The notes beneath the pieces are model-generated. The model saw nothing but the letters and a program-made list of their open reading frames with translations, did not search any database and had not been told where the DNA came from. Shown one piece after another: positions 19,193 through 26,782 of a stretch of DNA of 64,000 nt (position 1 is its first letter; each line of letters begins with the position of its first letter). The position numbers and the translations under genes were made by a program. The DNA is from an uncultured Lentisphaeria bacterium (GTDB lineage: Bacteria; Verrucomicrobiota; Lentisphaeria; Victivallales; UBA1829), in contig CAJKAR010000005.1 in NCBI GenBank assembly GCA_905197955.1, positions 1 through 64,000 of the forward strand. The letters run 5' to 3'.

Positions 19193-21505
19193 TCAGCCGC
19201 ATTTGCTGTAGCCGCAGGCGAGGCACTTCATGCAGTTTTCCTGCATGGTGAGCTTCTTTTCGTTGCAGTGCGGGCAGATCATCAGGTGTTTGTCATCGAC
19301 TTCCGCATGGGAGTCCTTGTGGCCGTGATCGAGTTCCGCGACCGGCTTTTTCGGTTCGATGATTCCGAGCTTGGAAAGATGGCGCTCGATTACTTTGCCG
19401 ATGGCTGCGGCAAGGCTGGGAATGTAGGCGCCTTCGCTGAAATATCCGCCGTTGGGATCGTAGATGCTCTTGAGCTCCTCGACGAGGAATTTCGGCGCGG
19501 GATCGTGACGGAAGACTGCGGAGATCAGACGTGTCATCGCAACGATCCAGCTGAAGTACTGAAGATTCTTCGTGTTGATGAAAAGCTCGTAGGGATGCCG
19601 GCGGCCGTCCTCTTCGATGATGTCGTTGATGGTGACATAGAGGGCGTCGGCGGCAAGCGGAGTTTTGATTTTATAGGTAGTGCCTTCGAGCTCTTTCGGG
19701 CGTTTCGGCGGAACCGGCCGGGTGATGATGGTGGCGGGTTTCACTTCTTCCTTCTTTTTCTCTTCCTCTTTTTTCTTCTTGTCGTCGTTTGCGATCAGGA
19801 CGCCGGTGAAGTGTTCGGAGGGACGGAAGGTGGTGCAGCCCTTGAGTCCGAGTTCGTAGGCTTTCATGTAGATGCCTTTGAAGTCCTCATAGGGGAAGTC
19901 CGCCGGGACGTTGATGGTCTTGGAAATGGAGCTGTCAACCCACTTCTGGAGAGCCGCCTGGACAGCAAGATGCGCCATCGGGGTGATATTGGAGGCGTTC
20001 ACAAAGTAGGACGGCAGTTTGGAAAGATCGGAGGCTTCCGGATGACGCTTGAGATATTCGGCATAGGCGTAATCGGCAACATCGAATTCGGAGATGCCGT
20101 CGGCATCGGTTCCGTTGCGGACCTTTCTTGTGTATTTGAATGCAAAGACCGGTTCGAGTCCGCTGGAGACATTGCCGGCAAGAAGACTGATCGTTCCTGT
20201 CGGCGCGATGGAGGTCAGGTGCGAGTTGCGGATTCCGTATTTCCGGATATCTGCAATCAGGTCTTCCGGCAGTTTCGAGACAAATTTTCCGGCGCAGTAT
20301 TTTTCCGCATCGAACAGGGGGAATGCTCCTTTTTCCTTTGCCAGTTCCACGCTTGCGCGATAGGCGGCAATCGTGATCGTCTGCATGATTTTCGAGGCGA
20401 GTTCGACGGATTTCTCGGATCCGTATTCGACTCCGAGGAAGAGGAACAGATCCGCAAGTCCTGTGATTCCGATTCCCATTCTGCGTTTGGATTTCGCCTC
20501 GTTTTTCTGTTTTTCGAGCGGATAGTTGCTCAGGTCAATGACGTTGTCAAGAAGGCGGACCGCCGTGGTGACCGTTTCCCGGATGAGATCGAAATCGACT
20601 TCCGCTTCCGTTGTGAACGGGTGTTTGACGAAACGCGAGAGATTCAGCGAGCCGAGCAGACATGCTCCGTAGGGAGGCAGAGGCTGTTCGCCGCAGGGGT
20701 TGGTGGCACGAATCTCTTCAATATAATAGAGATTGTTCATGCTGTTGATCCGGTCGATCAGGATGAAGCCCGGTTCGGCAAAATCGTAGGTGGACTTCAT
20801 GATGAGTTCCCAGAGATCGCGCGCCTTGATGGTCTTGTAGACGACGCCTTCGAATTTCAGATCCCAGGGGGCGTCCTTTTTGACCGCTTCGATGAATTCA
20901 TCGGTGATGGCGACGGAGAGATTGAACATCTGAAGAGCCGCATTGCCGCGTTTTGCCGTGATGAATTTTTCGATATCGGGATGGTCGCAGCGCATGATTC
21001 CCATCTGAGCTCCGCGGCGCTGGCCGGCGCTCATGATCGTGCGGCAGGTGGAGTCGAGAACCTGCATGAAGCTGAGCGGACCGGAAGCGGAGGCTTCACA
21101 GCCTTTGATCGGGGAGCCGGTCGGACGGATGGTGGAGAAGTCGAAGCCGACGCCGCCTCCCTGTTTCTGGGTCAGAGCGGATTCCTTGACCGTTTCGAAA
21201 ATGCCGTCGATGGAGTCCGAGATCTTGTTCATGACGAAGCAGTTGAACATGGTGACTTCGGTACGCTTCGTGCCGGCGTTCGCAACGATTCTTCCGCCGG
21301 GGATGAATTTGAAATCCGAAAGTGCCTCAATGAATTTTCCGGTCCAGTATTCGCGGTCTTTTTCTTTTGCAGCAGCGGCTCTGGCCACCCGGAGAATTGT
21401 ATCGTTTTTGGTTTTGTCTTCCGGCACGTCCTCGGAACCATGGTAGCGATATTTCCGGTTCCAGATCTCGGTCCCGATGTCATAGATCGGTCTTTCGTTC
21501 GACAT
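19193..21505 (-). CDS. nrdJ: Adenosylcobalamin-dependent (class II) ribonucleotide reductase
   Basis: This enzyme reduces ribonucleotides to deoxyribonucleotides with adenosylcobalamin and needs no oxygen, as suits an anaerobe. The 770-residue sequence has SGGMGFDFS-like QKQGGGVGFDFS, RRGAQMGIM, the catalytic NPCGEQPL (Asn-Cys-Glu) and SIAPTGTIS. A charged low-complexity linker (about residues 572-588, Lys/Glu runs) leads to a TSCPD-like domain. The C-terminus is a zinc-ribbon with CPHC and CMKCLACGY, typical of NrdJ. A promoter lies just upstream, with AAGGAAA before the ATG. I see no cobalamin-riboswitch core in the short leader, so direct B12 control at this promoter is not supported. mraY, fumC and hrpB follow closely. 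Confidence 0.97.
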   Translation of the reverse strand: MSNERPIYDIGTEIWNRKYRYHGSEDVPEDKTKNDTILRVARAAAAKEKDREYWTGKFIEALSDFKFIPGGRIVANAGTKRTEVTMFNCFVMNKISDSIDGIFETVKESALTQKQGGGVGFDFSTIRPTGSPIKGCEASASGPLSFMQVLDSTCRTIMSAGQRRGAQMGIMRCDHPDIEKFITAKRGNAALQMFNLSVAITDEFIEAVKKDAPWDLKFEGVVYKTIKARDLWELIMKSTYDFAEPGFILIDRINSMNNLYYIEEIRATNPCGEQPLPPYGACLLGSLNLSRFVKHPFTTEAEVDFDLIRETVTTAVRLLDNVIDLSNYPLEKQKNEAKSKRRMGIGITGLADLFLFLGVEYGSEKSVELASKIMQTITIAAYRASVELAKEKGAFPLFDAEKYCAGKFVSKLPEDLIADIRKYGIRNSHLTSIAPTGTISLLAGNVSSGLEPVFAFKYTRKVRNGTDADGISEFDVADYAYAEYLKRHPEASDLSKLPSYFVNASNITPMAHLAVQAALQKWVDSSISKTINVPADFPYEDFKGIYMKAYELGLKGCTTFRPSEHFTGVLIANDDKKKKEEEKKKEEVKPATIITRPVPPKRPKELEGTTYKIKTPLAADALYVTINDIIEEDGRRHPYELFINTKNLQYFSWIVAMTRLISAVFRHDPAPKFLVEELKSIYDPNGGYFSEGAYIPSLAAAIGKVIERHLSKLGIIEPKKPVAELDHGHKDSHAEVDDKHLMICPHCNEKKLTMQENCMKCLACGYSKCG

Positions 21506-21529
21506 TGTCTTTCCTTATAGGTTAGAGGG

Positions 21530-21558
21530 TTTAAAAAACGTTGAAAATACAATGTCAA
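21530..21558 (-). promoter_or_regulatory. Promoter of the nrdJ operon
   Basis: On the minus strand a perfect TTGACA (21553-21558) is 17 bases from TTTAAA (21530-21535). The start site near 21523 leaves a leader of about 20 bases, too short for a riboswitch. Confidence 0.65.
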
Positions 21559-21729
21559 TATAGATTGTTTTTCCGGGAAATCAATTCCGGAACCAGGAAT
21601 AAACATCAAAAAAATCCTGGAAACAAACTTGACAAAATCCCTCCTCCGCAGAGACGTGTCTACACGGATGGAGAAAGCGGTTTTCCCCGGCCGGAAAAGC
21701 GAGTGAAAAGGGGCCGATTTCGGAAAGGG

Positions 21730-21748
21730 AGCGCTGCTTGAAAGCGCT
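21730..21748 (-). terminator. Hairpin after the kinase gene
   Basis: Two copies of the self-complementary AGCGCT enclose a 7-base loop, one base after the kinase stop codon. On the minus strand CCCTTTCC follows. The tract is weak, so termination here is plausible rather than sure. Confidence 0.4.
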
Positions 21749-21749
21749 T

Positions 21750-23555
21750 TTATAAGGAGCGCAGCGCCGCGATGCAGGAATCCGCCTGCTGCGGAGTCGG
21801 GGGGCCGGAAGTGAAGTCAAGACAGTTCAGACTTCGCAGTTTGGACAGTTCACGAACCGCCTGATTGAACGTTTCCAGTTTGCCGCGTCCGGACTCCGGA
21901 ACCGAGTCCGGGGATTCCAGAATGAACGCAAATGGGATTCTGCTGTCCTGAAGCTGGACGGCGACTTCCCGGATCAGTGTTTCAAAGTTCGCTTGAGAGA
22001 TGTCGCCTGTTGCAGACGGTGCGGAAAGTGCAAGAAATACAACGGAGGCTTTGTTCCGGATTGCATCTTTCAGCTGCTTCCGGATCTCCCGGGGGGTCTC
22101 CGTTTTCAGAAGGGCTGCGGGAGGGCGGTTATGATCTTTCTGCAGGCGGTTCAGCAGAGTCAGATTTGTCGGCGTGCGTCCTCCGAGAATGACGGCGGAG
22201 TTCGGAAGAAGAATGCTCTTTCCGCTCTCTTCCTTGGGCGTGGATGGTTGATCCTGCGGAGGTAGTGCAGGAACAGGTGACACTTTTTCCTGCGGGGGTG
22301 GAATGGTTGTCTTTTCTGAATATGAAGGACTCTTTTGTCCGCGGAATAGAAGCAGAAGAGCGATCAGTGCAAGAAACAGAATTCCGGCGATCGGGAGAAG
22401 ATGGCCTCTTTTTCTTTTGCCGGGATGCTCTTTGGACGGCGATGCGGACACGGAGTCTGATTCGCAGACAGGTGAAGAGGATCCGGCAGGAATTTCCGCA
22501 TCTGGATCAAGGGATGTTTCCTTTCCGGAAGGTTCGGGATGGGTGGGCGGATTCGTAGTTTTCCGGTTGTCTGCCGGATCAAGGTCCTTTACCAGAGGGA
22601 TTTTGTTGACAAACATCGGACGGGTTCCGCAGCGGACCGTTTCTTCCGGGGAATCGGCTTCGCCGGGAAGGGAGGCGGCGATGGGAAACTGTTTCTGAGA
22701 CTGGATTTCCGGGGAGCGGAGTCTTTGAAGCAGTTCGGCTGGAGTTTGCGGACGCTCCGCCGGATCTTTTGCCATCATGCTCCGGATCAGTTCCGCAAGG
22801 GGATCGCCGACGGAGGAATTTACCGCACGGATGTCTGGGACCTCTTTATTGTCAATGATTTGTGAAAGAAGTTCGATGGTGCTGCTCCCGCTGTAAGGAC
22901 GGCGTCCGGCGAGCATTTCATAGAAGACGATGCCGAGACTGTAAATATCCGCTCTGCAATCGACCATGTGGGAGTCCCTTGCCTGTTCGGGAGACATGTA
23001 GGCGGGGGTTCCGAAGACGGATTGTTCCAGAGTCAGGGTTGTATCCTGCGGATCAACCGCTTTGGCGATTCCGAGGTCGGCCAGTTTGACGGTCCCGTTT
23101 TCCGCAAACATGATATTGTCCGGTTTGATATCCCGATGAACAATGTTGTATTCGAACGCTTTTTCCAGCGCCTGCGCAATTCCCGTGATTATTTTAATGG
23201 CGTCGGCAGATGTGAGACGGTGCTCCTTGCGGAGCCTTGCGCGGAGGGTTCCCCCGGAAATGTATTCCATGACAAGGTAATACAATCTTGTTTTGCGGTT
23301 TTGGCCCGCATCGTAAACGGCGATCAGATTTTCGTGACGGATTTTGCCGGCGAGCCGGGCTTCCCGGAGAAAGCGGTCGATGAACTTTTTGTTCTGGTCG
23401 GCAACCTCCGGGAAGAGAACTTTGATTGCAAAAGACGTATCCAGAAGCGTGTGGCGGACTTTGTAGACCGCTCCCATTCCGCCGTGTCCGAGAAGCGATT
23501 CCACCTGATATTTTTCAAAGAGATCGCCCGGTTTCAGGAGTTCTTTTGCTTTCAT
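21750..23555 (-). CDS. Transmembrane Hanks-type Ser/Thr protein kinase
   Basis: The cytoplasmic kinase domain covers about residues 15-282: glycine loop GHGGMGAVY (23-31), Lys45 in FAIKVL, catalytic HRDIKPDN (H140-R141-D142), DLG (160-162, in place of DFG) and the activation-loop end YMSPEQA. A low-complexity Pro/Ser linker follows, with a basic stretch (KRKRG) before one membrane helix (about 386-404). The external part (about 440-601) has the outline ILLPNSAVILGGRTPTNLT, VVFLALSAPS and IPFAFILESPD. That recalls a flavodoxin- or SGNH-like Rossmann sandwich, but no catalytic Ser-Asp-His set is visible. No PASTA repeats are present. It is the last gene of an operon of LpoB/CsgG-like envelope proteins, 22 bases behind one of them, which suggests that it senses or controls them. 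Confidence 0.95.
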   Translation of the reverse strand: MKAKELLKPGDLFEKYQVESLLGHGGMGAVYKVRHTLLDTSFAIKVLFPEVADQNKKFIDRFLREARLAGKIRHENLIAVYDAGQNRKTRLYYLVMEYISGGTLRARLRKEHRLTSADAIKIITGIAQALEKAFEYNIVHRDIKPDNIMFAENGTVKLADLGIAKAVDPQDTTLTLEQSVFGTPAYMSPEQARDSHMVDCRADIYSLGIVFYEMLAGRRPYSGSSTIELLSQIIDNKEVPDIRAVNSSVGDPLAELIRSMMAKDPAERPQTPAELLQRLRSPEIQSQKQFPIAASLPGEADSPEETVRCGTRPMFVNKIPLVKDLDPADNRKTTNPPTHPEPSGKETSLDPDAEIPAGSSSPVCESDSVSASPSKEHPGKRKRGHLLPIAGILFLALIALLLLFRGQKSPSYSEKTTIPPPQEKVSPVPALPPQDQPSTPKEESGKSILLPNSAVILGGRTPTNLTLLNRLQKDHNRPPAALLKTETPREIRKQLKDAIRNKASVVFLALSAPSATGDISQANFETLIREVAVQLQDSRIPFAFILESPDSVPESGRGKLETFNQAVRELSKLRSLNCLDFTSGPPTPQQADSCIAALRSL

Positions 23556-23577
23556 GGCGCAATTCGTTTTCTGTTTG

Positions 23578-24339
23578 TCAGTGCAGTTTCCGTTCCAGAC
23601 TGTAGAGCGCTCCGTTCATGGCGCGCTTCATCAGTTCGGAATAGAGGCTGGCATCCTTGCCGATTCGGGCATAGAGCCAGTGGGTGATCGAATCCGAGCC
23701 GCGGAAGCGGTAGGACCAGACCGTCTGCCCTGTCTTCCGCTGGATCAGAGAGAAATCCACCCAGAGTTCATTATAGGAAACGCCTGTCGGAGCTCCGAGA
23801 ATCCAGAGTGCCGGTGAGAGAAAATACGTCACGCAGTAGGAGAGCATGTAGCCTTCGTAATGAAGATTGGAGAAGGTTCCCTGAAACACATAGTCGGTAT
23901 CCGCCTGTTCCAGAGTGTTCGCCTTGACGACCCGACTGAACAGGTTTGAGTGTTTCAGACTCTGCATTGCTGCCGCGGCGAGTTCCTGAGCCGGATCAAA
24001 ACGGAAGCGTCCGAGCGAGACGAAATCCTTGCTGTTTTCCGGTTCCCCTTTTTCCACGAAACCGAACGGCATCAGGGGGATCAGTCCGAGATAGAAGGAT
24101 CCGTGATCTCCTGCGGGATACTGTTCTGCCGCGGCCTGTTGCGCCGGATCGAAAAACTTTGTGCTGCGCAGATCGCGGAACGGCATGACCGCCACGCTTT
24201 TTTTGTTTGTCCGTTCCGGGAACTGTACCATTGAGCCCGAAGCGGAACTGTAATCAAAGGTGCCGACGCTGGTGCATCCTGTCAGGAGAGCGACTCCTGC
24301 TGCGGCGCACCAGAGCCGCAGTTTCTGGAAAGTTTTCAT
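23578..24339 (-). CDS. Putative lipoprotein of the envelope operon
   Basis: A 253-residue protein with a lipoprotein signal (LRLWCAAAGVALLTGC; lipobox LTGC). After it comes VAVMPFRDLRSTKFF, the strand-plus-basic pattern that opens CsgG/LpoB-type domains. The end includes YVFQGTFSNLHYEGY and KTGQTVWSYRFRGSDS, similar to the closing strands of LpoB-like folds. A hydrophobic run (MLSYCVTYFLSPALWILGAP) in the middle is unusual for the family and could contact the membrane. I do not recognise a named family. It lies between the frameshifted LpoB-like gene and the kinase in one operon, so a joint role in the envelope is likely. Confidence 0.8.
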   Translation of the reverse strand: MKTFQKLRLWCAAAGVALLTGCTSVGTFDYSSASGSMVQFPERTNKKSVAVMPFRDLRSTKFFDPAQQAAAEQYPAGDHGSFYLGLIPLMPFGFVEKGEPENSKDFVSLGRFRFDPAQELAAAAMQSLKHSNLFSRVVKANTLEQADTDYVFQGTFSNLHYEGYMLSYCVTYFLSPALWILGAPTGVSYNELWVDFSLIQRKTGQTVWSYRFRGSDSITHWLYARIGKDASLYSELMKRAMNGALYSLERKLH

Positions 24340-24374
24340 TTTTGTCCTCCTTGGAAATCTTTGAACATTGAAAC

Positions 24375-24952
24375 CTACCTGCTGATCAGTCTCGTTGTAT
24401 ATTGATTCGTTTTGTCGTTTTTCAAGCTCCAGAGCAGTCGATTGTTCTTGCTCTCGTTAATCTTGAAGACATAGAGCAGAGAGACTGTCCTGGTTCGGCC
24501 TTTTCGTTCCACCAGTTCATAGAACGTTCCCTGAAAATCAGATCCGGTTTTTGTTTTTTCCCTTGTATGGAGGAGTTGGAGTCCCGGACGAGATTATATT
24601 TTTTTGAATCCCTGACAGCCGATTCAAAAGTCGTAAGAAAAGGGGTCGCGACGAAATCCGGATTGTTCATCTGATTGAAGATCCGGCAATCCAGAACGGG
24701 AACGGCATTGGGATCCCCCTTCTGTTTTTTGTATTCCGCCAGATAGTTGTTCATTTTTTTGTCCTGAAGGATACTGGCTGCCGCCAGCTGTGCTGCCTGA
24801 ACTAGATCCTGAGGGGTGATAATTGCAGTGTTTTGAGGAACCCGAGGTACTGCATCAGGATCAATATGTGAAGAGCGTGATGAACAGGAACAAGTGGAAA
24901 AAATGATGACGGATGCGAGCAGTCCGCCAAAAATTCGTGTGAAGTTTTTCAT
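24375..24952 (-). pseudogene. LpoB-like lipoprotein with a -1 frameshift near its end
   Basis: The gene starts with a lipoprotein signal (GGLLASVIIFSTCSC) and continues as a LpoB-like domain (VPVLDCRIFNQMNNPDF). As written, the frame runs on to a stop at 24422, but after QKPDLIF its last 45 residues are unlike the family. In the -1 frame, entered at a TTTT run at about 24534-24537, the sequence reads FQGTFYELVERKG and then VFKINESKNNRLLWSL before stopping at 24375. That is exactly the LpoB/CsgG ending (strand, then a tract like ETGEIVWS). The corrected gene would end 35 bases before the next start, as spaced elsewhere in the operon. It is either a true one-base deletion, a sequencing error, or less likely a programmed shift. 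GGAG precedes the ATG, and its first four bases overlap the stop of the gene upstream. Confidence 0.8.
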
Positions 24953-25575
24953 TTCGTTTTCTCCGGTTGGTGGGATTCCAGCGGGATGGCCCGGTTAAAG
25001 GACCAGATCACGGTACTTGTCTGCAAATCAATCAGTTTCAGGGATAGAAAAATCCCTTTTCTCTGGTTCGGTTCGATTCCTGTTATGACAGAGGCAACAT
25101 ATCCGTCCATGGTGAGATCGGGACGTTGCAATAATCTTTTTCTCCCGGGATTTTGGATCATCTTCCTGGCATGGGGTGTCAGGCGACCCGCGGTTCCCGT
25201 CGCAATGGTGAGTTCAAAGACTTCCGAGGCAGCCAGACCCCTGAAAAGAGTCTCCTCGATCACGTCCATTCGGAAGGCGGGATCGTTTGTTCTGTTTTTT
25301 ATGGTTCCAATCTGGACGAGCGGGCGGCGTTCCATACCGGAAATCTTGTGCAGCTTTCTTATATATCTTTGCACCCTGGGACTGGAAAGGAGAGAGGAAA
25401 GACTTTTTCTTGTCTCATTCTCAAGAATGGCTGGCTGGATGGCTTCCGGACGAGGGGACGACAGAGTTTTCCTTGTCGTTTCTGCTGCAGGACCGGCTTT
25501 CGTTTCCGGATGAGAGGAACAGCCATTCAAGAGCGGAAGCAGTCCGATGAATCCGAAAATCAGAATTTTAGTCAT
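24949..25575 (-). CDS. LpoB-like lipoprotein (second paralogue)
   Basis: A 208-residue lipoprotein (lipobox LNGC in IGLLPLLNGCSS) related to LpoB, the outer-membrane activator of penicillin-binding protein PBP1B. After a linker of about 70 residues the core reads PLVQIGTIKNRTNDPAFRMD, then PDLTMDGYVASVI and KLIDLQTSTVIWSFNR, matching the LpoB order of strand, Asn-rich loop and closing strand. It is preceded by the canonical lpoB-like gene and followed, with a 4-base ATGA overlap, by the frameshifted third copy, so the three arose by duplication. The target may be another peptidoglycan synthase or an unrelated partner; the sequence does not say. Confidence 0.85.
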   Translation of the reverse strand: MTKILIFGFIGLLPLLNGCSSHPETKAGPAAETTRKTLSSPRPEAIQPAILENETRKSLSSLLSSPRVQRYIRKLHKISGMERRPLVQIGTIKNRTNDPAFRMDVIEETLFRGLAASEVFELTIATGTAGRLTPHARKMIQNPGRKRLLQRPDLTMDGYVASVITGIEPNQRKGIFLSLKLIDLQTSTVIWSFNRAIPLESHQPEKTK

Positions 25576-25631
25576 AAAATTTACCTTTTCTGATGAGAGA
25601 GCCGTATGATACGGCTCTCTTCGGATTGTAT

Positions 25632-26273
25632 TCAGTCTCCGAAAATGCCTCTGGTCTTTTTCGTTCCGAAGGGTTTGTTATAGCTCCAGATCACTTTTCC
25701 GGTCTGGATATCCGCCATTTTCAAATTAAACGAATAAACCTGGACTGTGCTGCGTCCATCCCGGACGACATTGGCGATAATGGATCCTTCCAGACTCAGG
25801 CGCGGGGCTTCCAGCGTTTCTTTTTTGGCAACGGTGCTCTGTTTGAAATTTTTGTCTTTTTTGAGATTCCGGGCATCGTTGAAGGTCTGGGAGACATCGC
25901 GTCCGGTTGCCAGCGTGACTTCGACCTCGCCGGAGTTCATCAGCGCTGTGCAGAGTTCATCCGTGACGAGATTCATCTGAAGATCCGGATCATTCGTATC
26001 GTTTCTCAGATAGCCGACCTGCATCAGAGGAACCGCCAGTTCATCCTTCTGCTCAATCTGATAGTTTCTGATGAATCTGGAGAATGCCTTACTGCTGATC
26101 GCGCTCTGTGCCGCGACTTTTGCCGCCATGAGGCATTCCGCCTGGGAGACGGTGCCGATTGCCCGTGCCGTGTTGGCCGTCGGATCGCTCGCGTCAAAGG
26201 TGCTTGTGGATGCGCAGCCGGTGAAGAGACCGCAGAAAAGTGCGGCGCCGAGAAGACAAATCATTTTTTTCAT
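25632..26273 (-). CDS. lpoB: Penicillin-binding protein activator LpoB-like lipoprotein
   Basis: This 213-residue lipoprotein (lipobox FTGC) is the best LpoB match of the cluster. Family features are LMAAKVAAQSAISSKAFSRF, VPLMQVGYLRNDTNDPDLQM, TALMNSGEVEVTLATGRD, LSLEGSIIANVVRDGR and MADIQTGKVIWSYNKPFG. In E. coli LpoB sits in the outer membrane and reaches through the periplasm to stimulate the synthase PBP1B; the same is assumed here. In E. coli ycfL and lpoB are adjacent, as they are here, which supports both names. The gene sits mid-operon between a ycfL homologue (39 bases upstream) and its own paralogue. Confidence 0.9.
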   Translation of the reverse strand: MKKMICLLGAALFCGLFTGCASTSTFDASDPTANTARAIGTVSQAECLMAAKVAAQSAISSKAFSRFIRNYQIEQKDELAVPLMQVGYLRNDTNDPDLQMNLVTDELCTALMNSGEVEVTLATGRDVSQTFNDARNLKKDKNFKQSTVAKKETLEAPRLSLEGSIIANVVRDGRSTVQVYSFNLKMADIQTGKVIWSYNKPFGTKKTRGIFGD

Positions 26274-26312
26274 TTTGCATAACTCCTTATTTATGTAGGG
26301 ATGATTGTTTTG

Positions 26313-26771
26313 TTATTCTGCTTCGATCAGGGTAATGGAGAAATCCTTGCATTCCGGGGTCGGGGCGACGGACTGAATCTGGACCGTTTCTCCGGGGATG
26401 ACCGTCATCTCCTGCCATGTGGAGAGGATCGATTCCACGGCCATGCCGCCCTTGTCGAACCAGGTGAAACGATATTTGATTTTGTAGGGATTTTCTCCTG
26501 TCATGCCGCTCCACATCTGATCGAAAAAGCCGGTTCGGACATTGACGGCAGTCAGCTGGACGCGCAGGAGACCGTCGGCTGTTGTGCTGGTGTTCAAGCC
26601 GGTGAGCTTCAGACGGTCACGCAGCCATCCATCCGTGACGAACCTTCGGTCGGCGATCGTGTTCGTCTGCATGGTTTTGTCCGCGTTTTCGATGGAATTC
26701 GCGGTGTTCTGGCATCCGAACCCGCCGAGAAGGACTCCTGCAAGCATGGCGCACAAATACACTTTTTTCAT
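26313..26771 (-). CDS. ycfL: YcfL-like lipoprotein
   Basis: A 152-residue lipoprotein with signal MKKVYLCAMLAGVLLGGFGC. The mature part has RVQLTAVNVRTGFFDQMWSG and the strand YRFTWFDKGGMAVESILSTW, followed by IPGETVQIQSVAPTPEC. That is the immunoglobulin-like outline of the YcfL family, in which an Asp-x-x-Gly tract precedes a Trp and a closing Pro. The role of YcfL is unknown, but it is regularly next to lpoB, as here, and probably helps the same cell-wall activator. It follows the COG3014-type gene by 11 bases. Confidence 0.85.
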   Translation of the reverse strand: MKKVYLCAMLAGVLLGGFGCQNTANSIENADKTMQTNTIADRRFVTDGWLRDRLKLTGLNTSTTADGLLRVQLTAVNVRTGFFDQMWSGMTGENPYKIKYRFTWFDKGGMAVESILSTWQEMTVIPGETVQIQSVAPTPECKDFSITLIEAE

Positions 26772-26782
26772 TATGGCATCTC

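Noticed and set aside
19268..21520. A 750-residue plus-strand frame over nrdJ
   Set aside because: It is antisense to NrdJ, whose motifs are complete; no motif is visible in the mirror frame.
21506..21749. Cobalamin riboswitch before nrdJ
   Set aside because: The predicted leader is only about 20 bases and no B12-box (GCCACTG-like) is visible in the gap.
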